64,000 bases of DNA. Origin: Candidatus Solibacter sp. GTDB taxonomy: Bacteria > Acidobacteriota > Terriglobia > Bryobacterales > Bryobacteraceae. Below, in pieces: positions 34,232 to 42,731 of this stretch. The notes below the pieces were generated by a model. The model had not been told where the DNA came from. It was given only the letters and a program-made list of their open reading frames with translations, and did no database searches. Positions within the stretch are counted from its first letter, which is position 1, and every line of letters begins with the position of its first letter. Made by a program: the position numbers and the translations under genes. The DNA lies in NCBI GenBank assembly GCA_013822245.1, contig PNKE01000081.1, positions 1 through 64,000 on the forward strand, in the 5' to 3' direction.

Positions 34232-36853
34232 ATGAAGCTCGGAATCGACCTCGGCACCACCAATTCGGCCCTCGCCTTCATCAACCCCCTCGAAGCCGAG
34301 GACTCAGCCTTCCCTCCCGTCCACGTCCTCGACATCCCCCAGCCCGTCTCGGCTGCCTCCGTCGAACCCCGCCGCACCCTGCCCTCGTTCTTCTACCTCG
34401 AAGGCGATGGCTACGTCGGCGAATTCGCCCGTGAACAGGGCGCCCTGGTCCCTACCAAGCTCGTCCACTCAGCCAAGAGCTGGCTCTCGAACGCCGAAGT
34501 CGACCGCCGCGCCAGAATCCTGCCCTGGGACGCCCAGGAGCAGGGCCGCATCATGTCGCCCGTCGAGGCCTCGGCCCGCTATCTGGCCCATCTCCGCCAG
34601 GCGTGGGAATCCTCCGGCCGCCCGGCCATGGCCGAACAGGACGTCGTCCTCACCGTCCCCGCCTCCTTCGACGAAGAGGCCCGCGAACTCACCGTCGAAG
34701 CCGCCGCCGAGGCCGGCTTCCCCAAGGTTACCCTCCTCGAAGAGCCCGCCGCCGCGTTTTACTCCTGGATCGCCAACCACCTCGCTCAGTCCCAGAAGCG
34801 CCTCTTCGACGGCATGACCGTCCTGGTCTGCGACGTCGGCGGCGGAACCAGTGACTTTACCCTCATCCGCGTCTCCCGCAAGGACGACCGCGTCGAGTTC
34901 ACCCGCACCGCCGTCGGCAGGCATCTGCTCCTCGGCGGCGACAATCTGGACCTCACCTTAAGCTGGCTCGTCGAGTCCAAGCTCAACGCCAAACTCTCGC
35001 TCCGCCAGCGCAGCGCCCTTCGCCGCCAGTGCAGCGCCGCCAAGGAGCGCCTGCTCACCGGCGCCGCTGAATCCGCCGATATCACCATCCTCGGCGCCGG
35101 ATCCTCGCTCATCGGCGGCACTCTGAAAACCTCCATCCTCCGCGCGGAAGCCCTTGAACTCGCTTTGGAAGGCTTCCTGCCCGCCTGCGGCCTCCACGAA
35201 AAGCCCGCCGACGAAGACCGCAGCCTCTTCCGCGAAACCGGCCTGCCCTACGTCTCCGACCCCGCCATCACCCGCCATCTCGCCGCCTTCCTCACCTCCT
35301 CCCACGCCCCCACGCCCGACGCCATCCTGTTCAACGGCGGCTTCTTCATCCCCGAAATCCTCCGCCACCGCGTCGCCGATGCCGTCGAATCCTGGTATGG
35401 CAGGCGACCCCTCGTCTTCGAAAACAACGACTTAGACCTCGCCGTCGCCGTCGGCGCCGCCTACTATTCCCACGTCAAATCCGGCGGATCCGGCGTCCTG
35501 GTCCGCGGCGGCCTGCCCCGCTCTTACTTCCTCGGCATCGACGGCGCCCAGGATACAATCCGCACCGTCTGCCTCGTCCCCCGCGGCGCCGAAGAGGGCT
35601 CAACCCAGACCCTCGACCTCGAAAACCTTGAACTCATCGCCAATAAAGCCGTCTCCTTCCGCCTCTACAGTTCGCTGATCCGTTCCGACGACCAGGTCGG
35701 CGATGTCGTGGAATTCGGCACTTCTGATGAAATTCACCACCACGCGCCGCTGGAATCCGTGATCCGCTTCGGACGCAAGGCCGAAGAGCGCAACGTGCCA
35801 GTTCGTTTGGGCGCGCACCTCACCGAAGTCGGCACCCTCGAAATCTGGGCCGAATCCAAGGTGAGCGAACACCGCTGGCGGCTCCAGTTTGAACTCCGCA
35901 AACCCGTCCTCGCCGAGCAGGCCAAACGATCCAAGCCCGTCGCCGTCGTCAGTGCGCCGGCCGTCGAAGAGGCCGAAAAGCTCATCCGCGCCGTCTTCGA
36001 GCACGGCAGTCTCGCTCCCGAGGATCTCCCGTCCCGCCTCGAACAGGCCCTCGCCCTCGGCCGCAACTCCTGGCCCCTGGAGACCATCCGGCGCCTCGGC
36101 GACCTCTTCCTCGACCTTGCCGAGGGCCGAAAACGCAGCCCCGCCCACGAAGTTCGCTGGCTCAACCTCGCCGGACTCTGCCTCCGCCCCGGTTTCGGCT
36201 ACCCCGGCGACGACTACCGCATCGAACTCGCCCGCCGTGTATGGGCACAGGGCCTGACCTTTGCCTCCCGGGTCGAATGCGAATCTCAGTGGTGGATCTT
36301 CTGGGGGCGTGTCGCCGGCGGTCTCAACAAGAACCAACAGGCCGATCTGTTCCAGCGCCTCGCCGCCACCCTTCTGCCGCGCGGCAAAGCCCCGCGCGTC
36401 AATTCCAGTCTGCTGCGTGAAATGTGGCGCTGCGCCGCATCGCTCGAAGCCCTGCCCGCCGGCACCCGCACCGACCTCGGCGGCGCCCTGGTCAAACGCA
36501 TCCGCAACAACGACGCCACCCCCAGCGAGTTCTGGTGCCTCGCCCGCATCGGCGCCCGCAAACTCTTCCACGGGCCCAATAACCAGGTCCTGCCGCCGTC
36601 CACCGCCGTCCGTTGGACTGAAGCCATCGCCCGTACCCCCGGTTCCGAGGAGGCCATCGCCCGCATCGGCCAGGTCACCGGCGACTCCACCCGCGACCTC
36701 CCCCCCGCCACCCAGGACCTCGTCCGCCGCACCCTGGCCGATCACCCGTCTCTGCTGAACATCTTCAACGGCTCGTCCCACGACGACCTCGATTCCATGG
36801 GCCGCGTCTTCGGCGAACAACTGCCCTCCGGGCTTATCCTCCGCAGTGAGTGA
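34232..36853 (+). CDS. Hsp70-family chaperone with long C-terminal extension (DUF3731-like)
   Basis: The product is 873 residues, far longer than the ~640 of DnaK. MKLGIDLGTTNSALAF (phosphate 1), VLVCDVGGGTSDFTL (phosphate 2), and the adenosine motif LFNGGFFIPEIL show an intact nucleotide-binding domain to about residue 420. A short substrate-binding-like part follows, then a helical extension (about residues 620-860, GRKRSPAHEVRWLNLAGLCLRPGFGYPGDD..., QWWIFWGRVAGGL) resembling DUF3731. No DnaJ or GrpE gene is adjacent. It overlaps thiL by 8 bases. Confidence 0.88.
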   Translation: MKLGIDLGTTNSALAFINPLEAEDSAFPPVHVLDIPQPVSAASVEPRRTLPSFFYLEGDGYVGEFAREQGALVPTKLVHSAKSWLSNAEVDRRARILPWDAQEQGRIMSPVEASARYLAHLRQAWESSGRPAMAEQDVVLTVPASFDEEARELTVEAAAEAGFPKVTLLEEPAAAFYSWIANHLAQSQKRLFDGMTVLVCDVGGGTSDFTLIRVSRKDDRVEFTRTAVGRHLLLGGDNLDLTLSWLVESKLNAKLSLRQRSALRRQCSAAKERLLTGAAESADITILGAGSSLIGGTLKTSILRAEALELALEGFLPACGLHEKPADEDRSLFRETGLPYVSDPAITRHLAAFLTSSHAPTPDAILFNGGFFIPEILRHRVADAVESWYGRRPLVFENNDLDLAVAVGAAYYSHVKSGGSGVLVRGGLPRSYFLGIDGAQDTIRTVCLVPRGAEEGSTQTLDLENLELIANKAVSFRLYSSLIRSDDQVGDVVEFGTSDEIHHHAPLESVIRFGRKAEERNVPVRLGAHLTEVGTLEIWAESKVSEHRWRLQFELRKPVLAEQAKRSKPVAVVSAPAVEEAEKLIRAVFEHGSLAPEDLPSRLEQALALGRNSWPLETIRRLGDLFLDLAEGRKRSPAHEVRWLNLAGLCLRPGFGYPGDDYRIELARRVWAQGLTFASRVECESQWWIFWGRVAGGLNKNQQADLFQRLAATLLPRGKAPRVNSSLLREMWRCAASLEALPAGTRTDLGGALVKRIRNNDATPSEFWCLARIGARKLFHGPNNQVLPPSTAVRWTEAIARTPGSEEAIARIGQVTGDSTRDLPPATQDLVRRTLADHPSLLNIFNGSSHDDLDSMGRVFGEQLPSGLILRSE

Positions 36854-37703
36854 ACTCGACCTCATCCGCGCCATCCGCCGCTGGTCATCGAACGACCTCA
36901 TCGGCGACGACTGCGCCATCCTTGCCCCGCCCCGCGGCCGCCAGCTCTTGGTCACCACCGACATGCTCGTCGATGGCGTCCACTTCTCGCTGGCCACCCA
37001 CTCGGCCTACGACTGCGGTTGGAAGGCCCTGGCCCGCGGCTTGAGCGACATCGCTGCCATGGGTGGCGACCCGCACTGGTGCTTCGTCTCGCTCGCCCTC
37101 ACCCCCGCCACTGACCGTAGATGGCTCACCGCGTTCTATCGCGGCCTCGGCGCCCTCGCCAAACGCCACAACGTCTTGCTCGCCGGCGGCGACCTCACCC
37201 GCTCCGATCGCCTCTCGGCCGACATCTGCGTCATTGGCTCGACGCCCAAAGGCCGTGCCCTCACCCGCTCCGGCGCCCAGGCGGGCGACGTCCTTTACGT
37301 CACCGGCACGCTCGGCGCCATGGCTGCGTCAGGCTATACTTTGCGCCCTCAACCCCGTCTCGACTCGGGCCTTGAACTGCGCCGCCTCCGCGCCACGGCC
37401 TGTATGGATATAAGCGACGGACTCGCCCTCGATCTCCACCGCCTCGCCCTGGCCTCCGGCCTCTCGGCGTCGCTTGACGAGATCCCTGTCGCCCCAGGCG
37501 CATCAGTGGAACAGGCCCTCGGCGGCGGCGAGGACTACGAACTTCTCTTCTCCCTGCCGCCCGGCAAACGCCCGCCCCGGTCCGCAATCCGAATCGGCTC
37601 GCTTTCCGGGGGTAAACCGGGCAAAATCCGGCTGCATGGACGCACTTTGAGCGTGCGGGGGTGGGATCCGTTCGCCCACATCGATCGCCGCCATCGCGTA
37701 TGA
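36846..37703 (+). CDS. thiL: Thiamine-monophosphate kinase
   Basis: The product is 285 residues from GTG 36846, inside the last codons of the Hsp70 gene. NDLIGDDCAIL, TTDMLVDGVHFSL, LAKRHNVLLAGGDLTRSDRLSADICVIG, YVTGTLGAMAASGY and CMDISDGLALDLHRLA match ThiL, which phosphorylates thiamine monophosphate to the diphosphate cofactor. GGGEDYELLF is the late ThiL motif. It is slightly shorter than typical (about 320), the difference being at the C-terminus. There are no other thi genes here. Confidence 0.92.
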   Translation: MSELDLIRAIRRWSSNDLIGDDCAILAPPRGRQLLVTTDMLVDGVHFSLATHSAYDCGWKALARGLSDIAAMGGDPHWCFVSLALTPATDRRWLTAFYRGLGALAKRHNVLLAGGDLTRSDRLSADICVIGSTPKGRALTRSGAQAGDVLYVTGTLGAMAASGYTLRPQPRLDSGLELRRLRATACMDISDGLALDLHRLALASGLSASLDEIPVAPGASVEQALGGGEDYELLFSLPPGKRPPRSAIRIGSLSGGKPGKIRLHGRTLSVRGWDPFAHIDRRHRV

Positions 37704-37711
37704 TGGCCTGA

Positions 37712-39223
37712 TTGGACCTGTCCCATTTCACTCCGAAGTCCCGCGGGCGGGCCTCCGGCGCCGGCCTCGCGGCTCACCTGTTCGTTTGGACTGCAATCGC
37801 CTGTGTCTCTCTGTTGAACCTCGGCGTCTCCATCAGAGCCGATGATGTTTGGAGCCTGAAGACGGCCTCTTTGCCGCTCCCGGAACTTCTGGCCGCCATC
37901 CGCGCCGACGTCCATCCGCCGCTCTATTTCCTTCTGCTCAAACCCTGGATCACTTCGTTTGGAACCACGGAGTCCGCCTCCCGCCTCCTCTCCGTGCTCT
38001 TCCATTTTGGAGCCTGCGTCCTGATGTACGCGCTCGGCCGCAGGATGGCCGGGCGGGGCATGGGCCTGCTGTGCGCGGCGATTTATGCCTTCGCGCCGCT
38101 CGCTGTTCTCAGCGCCGAACTCGTCCGCATGTACTCGCTTGCCGGACTCCTCTCCGCCGCTGCCGTGCTGCTGTGGAATGCCGCCGCCACCGGACCCGCG
38201 CCCCGCCGGACATGGGCGGCCCTGATCACCGTAATCGTCCTCGGCAGCTTCACGCACATCTGGTTTCTCTGTCTCGCGGCGGCCCTTTGCGCCGCTTCAC
38301 TGATCCACTTTCCGCGGCGCGCCATCCCGGTGATCGGCGCGATCTCCGCCGCCATGCTGCCGTTCGCCTTCTTGTGGCTGCCCGCACTGCTCGCGCAGGT
38401 GGGCCGGTCCGGCGACTCCGCGGCCTGGCTCAAGCCGCCATCGCTCCCGATGCTCGGCGAGATGCTGTTCCTGCATCTCGGCGTCATTCCTGTCTTCCTT
38501 CTCTTCTTCATCTCCGCCCGGTTCCGCCGGCGGCAGCCTCTGTCGGCGGCGCCTTGGTGGGCAGTGACCGTCTATGCGGCCACCCTTTTGCCGCCGCTGC
38601 TGATCTCCTTCCATATTCCGTTCTTCTACCCTCGATTCACAGTCGTCGCGCTGCCTGCTCTGGCCGTGGTCATCGCCGCCCTGCTCTCCCGCGTCGAACC
38701 GCCGGCGCTGGCCGCTTCGATCGCTGGGGCGGCGCTCTTGCTGTTCGGCGGGTCAAGGCTAAGCGCCCCTGCTTGCGAGGCGCGCACCGCGGCCCAGGCT
38801 CTTCAGACGCATGTCTCCAGTGGTGATGTGGTCGTCTATGGCAGTCTCAGCCGCCCGGCGGTGGATTTCTATCTTGACCGTCTCGCCCCGCGCCGGACCT
38901 GGCGCGAACAATCATTTCCGGTCATCATCGACGCCCACCCAGGCTACGAAGGTTCTCACCTCCGGGCTGACGATCTCGATCCCCTGCGCGCCGAAGCGGC
39001 CGCCACCGCCTCCGGTTTCACGCAATCCGGCGCCCGGCGCGTCTTCTACCTCGCAGGCTACCGCCGCCACATCGACACGATACTCACCGAGGCCCTGAAC
39101 CGGCAGTTCGGCCCGCCGTCAACGTTGATCGCCTGCGGCAAGGGCGACTATTTCAGGGAGATCCTCGTTTTCGAACGGCGGCACGGACAGTTGACACCCT
39201 CACCGGACCCCCCTCGGCCTTAG
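37712..39223 (+). CDS. GT39/ArnT-like membrane glycosyltransferase
   Basis: The product is 503 residues, starting at TTG 37712 or slightly later. About ten to eleven transmembrane helices are predicted. DDVWSLKTA (acidic pair in the first periplasmic loop) and HPPLYFLLLKPW after it are the hallmark of GT39/PMT-like enzymes that use polyprenyl-phosphate sugars. The last 120 residues are soluble (SSGDVVVYGSLSRPAVDFYLDRLAPRRTW...). Acceptor unknown. It starts 8 bases after thiL and ends 4 bases into the convergent ArsR-methyltransferase gene. Confidence 0.8.
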   Translation: MDLSHFTPKSRGRASGAGLAAHLFVWTAIACVSLLNLGVSIRADDVWSLKTASLPLPELLAAIRADVHPPLYFLLLKPWITSFGTTESASRLLSVLFHFGACVLMYALGRRMAGRGMGLLCAAIYAFAPLAVLSAELVRMYSLAGLLSAAAVLLWNAAATGPAPRRTWAALITVIVLGSFTHIWFLCLAAALCAASLIHFPRRAIPVIGAISAAMLPFAFLWLPALLAQVGRSGDSAAWLKPPSLPMLGEMLFLHLGVIPVFLLFFISARFRRRQPLSAAPWWAVTVYAATLLPPLLISFHIPFFYPRFTVVALPALAVVIAALLSRVEPPALAASIAGAALLLFGGSRLSAPACEARTAAQALQTHVSSGDVVVYGSLSRPAVDFYLDRLAPRRTWREQSFPVIIDAHPGYEGSHLRADDLDPLRAEAAATASGFTQSGARRVFYLAGYRRHIDTILTEALNRQFGPPSTLIACGKGDYFREILVFERRHGQLTPSPDPPRP

Positions 39224-40236
39224 CCGGCCGGTTTGTCGCCGACGGCCAGCAGGGTTTGGAAATGCGGGGCCTGTTCCTCGCGGTGGACGACTTCGCTTTG
39301 AACCTTGGTGAAGCCGGCGTCGCGGAGAAAGCCGACCAGTTCAACTTCGCTGAAGCCGAGCCAGTGGTCGGCATAGAGTTCGCGGGCCTCTTCCAGGTGG
39401 TGTTTCAGCAGGTCGAGTACGGCAATCCGGCCGCCGGGGCGCAGGATGCGGTAGGCCTCGCGCACAGCGCGCTCGGGATGCGGAGCGTGATGGAGCGACT
39501 GGCTGAAGAACGCCAGATCCACCGTCTCGTCTTCCACCGGCAGAGCTTCCATGTCGCCTTGACGGTATTCGATGTTGGTGAGGCCGTGCTCGCGGGCCAG
39601 TTGCGAGCCGTATTCGACCATCTTCCCGGAGTTGTCGACGGCAATGACCCTGGCCGCGCGCTGGGCGAGCAGTTGCGAGAACGTGCCCTCGCCAGCGCCC
39701 AGATCGGCGACAACCAGAGGCGGCATCAACCGCAGCAGCGCCTCTGCCAGGCCCTTCCAGGAACGGCCAGGCACGTATTGGCGGCCGAACTTGCCGGCGA
39801 GTTCGTCGAAGTAAGCCCTGACCTTGTCCCGGCGCTTCTCCAGCACGAGACGGAGAGCTTCGACGTCCTGGGCGGCATCCGGGATCTCCAATGCGGCACG
39901 GCGGGCGAGGGAGAGGATCTCGGTGAAACCGCCGTTGTGGGGATCTCCGGCTATGGGCGATCTCGACCCGCTTTCTGCGTTCGCGGTTGATGTGCCCGGC
40001 GAGGCGGGCGGGCGGAGAGCGTCGGGCAGGCGGTAGAGGACCGACTTGCCGGTGCGGCGGTCTTCGACCAGGCCCGCCTGGCGCATCTGCGACAGGTGGG
40101 TGGAGATGCTGCTTTGGCCGGTGGAGAGGATCTCCTGCAGTTCCGCCACCGAGAGTTCGTCGCTTTCGAGCAGGAGCAGGATGCGCAAACGGGTGGGGTC
40201 AGACAGGAGCTTGATCGTTTTTAAGATTGACTGCAT
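39220..40236 (-). CDS. ArsR-type HTH fused to SAM-methyltransferase domain (SahR-like regulator)
   Basis: The product is 338 residues. Residues 1-75 are an ArsR winged helix (LLSDPTRLRILLLLESDELSVAELQEILSTGQSSISTHLSQMRQAGLVEDRRTGKSVLYRL). Residues 150-330 are a class I methyltransferase fold with PLVVADLGAGEGTFSQLLAQRAARVIAVD (SAM site) and DLAFFSQSLHHAPHPERAV. ArsR-methyltransferase fusions of this type are known as SahR in some Proteobacteria, where S-adenosylhomocysteine is the effector and ahcY a target. Here the gene is divergent from ahcY with repeats between them. It could alternatively be a functional methyltransferase; the SAH-sensing role is inference. Confidence 0.85.
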   Translation of the reverse strand: MQSILKTIKLLSDPTRLRILLLLESDELSVAELQEILSTGQSSISTHLSQMRQAGLVEDRRTGKSVLYRLPDALRPPASPGTSTANAESGSRSPIAGDPHNGGFTEILSLARRAALEIPDAAQDVEALRLVLEKRRDKVRAYFDELAGKFGRQYVPGRSWKGLAEALLRLMPPLVVADLGAGEGTFSQLLAQRAARVIAVDNSGKMVEYGSQLAREHGLTNIEYRQGDMEALPVEDETVDLAFFSQSLHHAPHPERAVREAYRILRPGGRIAVLDLLKHHLEEARELYADHWLGFSEVELVGFLRDAGFTKVQSEVVHREEQAPHFQTLLAVGDKPAG

Positions 40237-40256
40237 CGGTGCACCACCAGTATGAT
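40227..40256 (+). promoter_or_regulatory. ahcY promoter
   Basis: TTGACT (40227-40232), an 18-base spacer and TATGAT (40251-40256). The predicted transcription start near 40263 falls within the octamer repeat block, so a repressor bound there would block initiation. Confidence 0.6.
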
Positions 40257-40291
40257 ATCAATGTATCGTGATAGGTTGATAGTTTGATTAC
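40252..40291 (+). promoter_or_regulatory. Putative SahR operator: five 8-base repeats plus an inverted repeat
   Basis: Read in steps of eight from 40252 the bases are ATGATATC, AATGTATC, GTGATAGG, TTGATAGT and TTGATTAC, four of which contain TGAT at the same phase. Within them TATCA (40256-40260) and TGATA (40269-40273) form an inverted repeat with an 8-base spacer, the geometry expected for a winged-helix dimer. It overlaps the -10 box and start site of ahcY. Confidence 0.55.
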
Positions 40292-40326
40292 GCCCTTCAC
40301 TCTGGAAACTACTTTAAGGATCACCG

Positions 40327-41754
40327 ATGAGCACTACGTTGAACGCTACCACGCTTGCTTATAAGGTGGCAGACATCTCGCTGGCCGCCTGGGGCCGCAA
40401 GGAGATTGTCGTCGCCGAAGCCGAAATGCCGGGCCTGATGTCGATCCGGCGCAAATACGCCACCGAGAAGCCGCTGGCCGGCGTCCGCGTCACCGGATCG
40501 CTGCACATGACCATCCAGACGGCCGTGCTCATTGAGACGCTGGCCGATCTGGGCGCGGAAGTGCGCTGGGCGAGCTGCAACATTTTCTCTACCCAGGACC
40601 ACGCCGCCGCGGCGATCGCCGTCACCGGCGTGCCTGTGTTCGCCTGGAAGGGCGAGACGCTGGAAGAGTACTGGTGGTGCACGTATCAGGCGGTTTCGCA
40701 CGCTGGCGGGAAGGGTCCGGAGCTTGTGGTGGACGACGGCGGCGATGTGACGCTGCTGATCCACAAGGGCTATGAACTCGAGAACGGCGACGGCTGGGTG
40801 AATACACCTTCGGAGTCGCACGAAGAGAAGGTGATCAAAGACCTTTTGAAGCAGGTTTACGCCGAGAACCCGACGCGCTGGCACGACATCGTGAAGGCGT
40901 GGCGCGGCGTGTCGGAAGAGACCACCACCGGCGTGCACCGCCTCTACAAGATGCACCAGCAGGGCAAGTTGCTCGTCCCGGCCATCAATGTGAACGATTC
41001 GGTGACGAAGTCGAAGTTCGACAACCTGTATGGCTGCCGGGAATCGCTTTCTGACGGCATCAAGCGGGCGACGGACGTGATGGTGGCCGGCAAGGTGGCC
41101 GTGGTTTGCGGATACGGCGATGTGGGCAAGGGGTCGGCGCATTCGCTGCGCGGATTCGGCGCGCGGGTCATCGTCACCGAGATCGATCCGATCAACGCCC
41201 TGCAGGCGGCGATGGAAGGTTTTGAGGTGACCACCATCGAAGACACCCTCGGCCGCGGCGACATTTATGTGACCACGACGGGCAACTGTGACGTGATCAC
41301 ACTGGACCACATGCTCAACATGAAGGACCAGGCGATTGTCTGCAACATCGGGCATTTCGACAACGAGATCCAGGTGGACCGGCTGAACAACGCCCCCGGC
41401 GTCGTCAAGGAGAACATCAAGCCGCAGGTGGACAAGTACATTCTGCCGGACGGCCGGGCGATCTTCATGCTGGCCGAAGGGCGGCTGGTGAATCTGGGTT
41501 GCGCGACGGGCCATCCGAGCTTCGTGATGTCGAACAGCTTCTCAAACCAGACGCTGGCGCAGTTGGACCTCTGGAAGAACAAAGACGTCTACGCTGTGGG
41601 CGTCTATACGCTGCCGAAGAAGTTGGACGAAGAGGTCGCCCGGCTGCACCTGGAAAAGATCGGCGTGAAGCTGACGACGCTGACCGGGAAGCAGGCCGAG
41701 TATCTGGGCGTGCCGGTCGAGGGTCCGTACAAGCCCGAGCATTATCGCTACTAG
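40327..41754 (+). CDS. ahcY: Adenosylhomocysteinase
   Basis: The product is 475 residues, full length. [74 protein letters not shown] (NAD+ site), [20 protein letters not shown] and the C-terminal KPEHYRY are all canonical. It hydrolyses S-adenosylhomocysteine to adenosine and homocysteine. AAGGA lies 5 bases before the ATG. A strong terminator follows. It is next to a likely SAH-responsive regulator and 3.4 kb from metK. Confidence 0.98.
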   Translation: MSTTLNATTLAYKVADISLAAWGRKEIVVAEAEMPGLMSIRRKYATEKPLAGVRVTGSLHMTIQTAVLIETLADLGAEVRWASCNIFSTQDHAAAAIAVTGVPVFAWKGETLEEYWWCTYQAVSHAGGKGPELVVDDGGDVTLLIHKGYELENGDGWVNTPSESHEEKVIKDLLKQVYAENPTRWHDIVKAWRGVSEETTTGVHRLYKMHQQGKLLVPAINVNDSVTKSKFDNLYGCRESLSDGIKRATDVMVAGKVAVVCGYGDVGKGSAHSLRGFGARVIVTEIDPINALQAAMEGFEVTTIEDTLGRGDIYVTTTGNCDVITLDHMLNMKDQAIVCNIGHFDNEIQVDRLNNAPGVVKENIKPQVDKYILPDGRAIFMLAEGRLVNLGCATGHPSFVMSNSFSNQTLAQLDLWKNKDVYAVGVYTLPKKLDEEVARLHLEKIGVKLTTLTGKQAEYLGVPVEGPYKPEHYRY

Positions 41755-41776
41755 ATTTCGTTTACTCCTCCTTGAT

Positions 41777-41803
41777 GGCCGCTCCTCCGGGGGCGGCCTT
41801 TTT
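41777..41803 (+). terminator. Intrinsic terminator of ahcY
   Basis: GGCCGC (41777-41782) pairs with GCGGCC (41793-41798) across a 10-base loop, followed by TTTTT (41799-41803). It lies 22 bases after the stop. Confidence 0.85.
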
Positions 41804-41816
41804 CGTTGGGTCGCGG

Positions 41817-42731
41817 TTACTGGCTGGCGCGGTGGCCGGACCAGCGCTCGAAGAGGAAGCCGAGGATGTTCATGGCGACACTCATTCCGATCAACACCGA
41901 AACCGCCGCGCGATATCTCTGGCCGGGTTGTTTGAACGGCCAGGCGAGCATGCCGGTGAAAAAGGAGATAGGTTCGACGGCCACGGGCGGACCGCCGCGG
42001 CTGGCGCGGGCGTGATGGAAGTGCAGCGCGCCGCGCCCGTAGGTGAAGTGCTGGCGGAGGAATCCTCGCAGAGTGAGGTGGTGGGAGTGGTGGACAACTG
42101 CGTCATGGACGTACTCCATGCCGAAGCCTGCCTCGGCCCAGCGGTCGCAGAAGTCGCGGTCTTCGCCGCCGGCCAGCCGGAAGCGGGAGTCAAAGCCGCC
42201 GACCTGGCGGTAGAGGGCGGCATCCATGGCGAAGTTGCAACTGGTGAAGAACCTATTCGAGCTGCCCGTGCGGGCGTAGTAGTCGTACAGATAGCCGATC
42301 AGAGTCTGGCTGGCCTCTGAGCAGATGTTGCAGGTGAGGACGTTCACCGTACGTCCGCCGGCCATGGCCTGGGGATTGGCTTTGAAGACAAGGGCAAAGC
42401 GTTCGAGCCAGTCCGGGGCGGGTTCACAGTCGTCGTCGGTGAGGGCGACGAAGCGGCCGCGGGCCTCGGCTACGCCGGCGTTGCGGGCCTGACCTGGGCC
42501 GTTGCCATCGCGGCGCAGGCAGCGAAGATTCATATGGTCCGAATACTCGCCGATCCAGGCGGCGTACGGCTCGCGGCTGCCGTCGTCGACGACGATGACC
42601 TCGTAAGCTTCGCGGGGGGTATCGAGACGGGCGAGCGCGTCAAGGCAGCGGCGGAGTTGGACGGGGCGGTTGCGCGAGGGGATGACGACGGAGAACTCCG
42701 GCGCCGGTGCATCCGCATGTTCGACGGTCAA
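41817..42731 (-). CDS. Family 2 glycosyltransferase
   Basis: The product is 304 residues. FSVVIPSRNRPVQLRRCLDAL (GT-A opening), VIVVDDGS, GPGQARNAGVAEARGRFVALTDDDCEP (metal-binding DDD) and FRLAGGEDRDFCDR (catalytic-loop ED) define an inverting GT2. A hydrophobic stretch near residues 270-292 anchors it to the membrane. Donor and acceptor are unknown. It overlaps the Gfo/Idh gene by 4 bases (ATGA) and is the last gene of a three-gene operon. Confidence 0.9.
   Translation of the reverse strand: MTVEHADAPAPEFSVVIPSRNRPVQLRRCLDALARLDTPREAYEVIVVDDGSREPYAAWIGEYSDHMNLRCLRRDGNGPGQARNAGVAEARGRFVALTDDDCEPAPDWLERFALVFKANPQAMAGGRTVNVLTCNICSEASQTLIGYLYDYYARTGSSNRFFTSCNFAMDAALYRQVGGFDSRFRLAGGEDRDFCDRWAEAGFGMEYVHDAVVHHSHHLTLRGFLRQHFTYGRGALHFHHARASRGGPPVAVEPISFFTGMLAWPFKQPGQRYRAAVSVLIGMSVAMNILGFLFERWSGHRASQ

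Noticed and set aside
39000-40300. Replication origin at the composition switch
   Set aside because: No dnaA, dnaN or gyrB gene and no cluster of TTATCCACA-like boxes is visible, and the only AT-rich stretch is the short ahcY operator.
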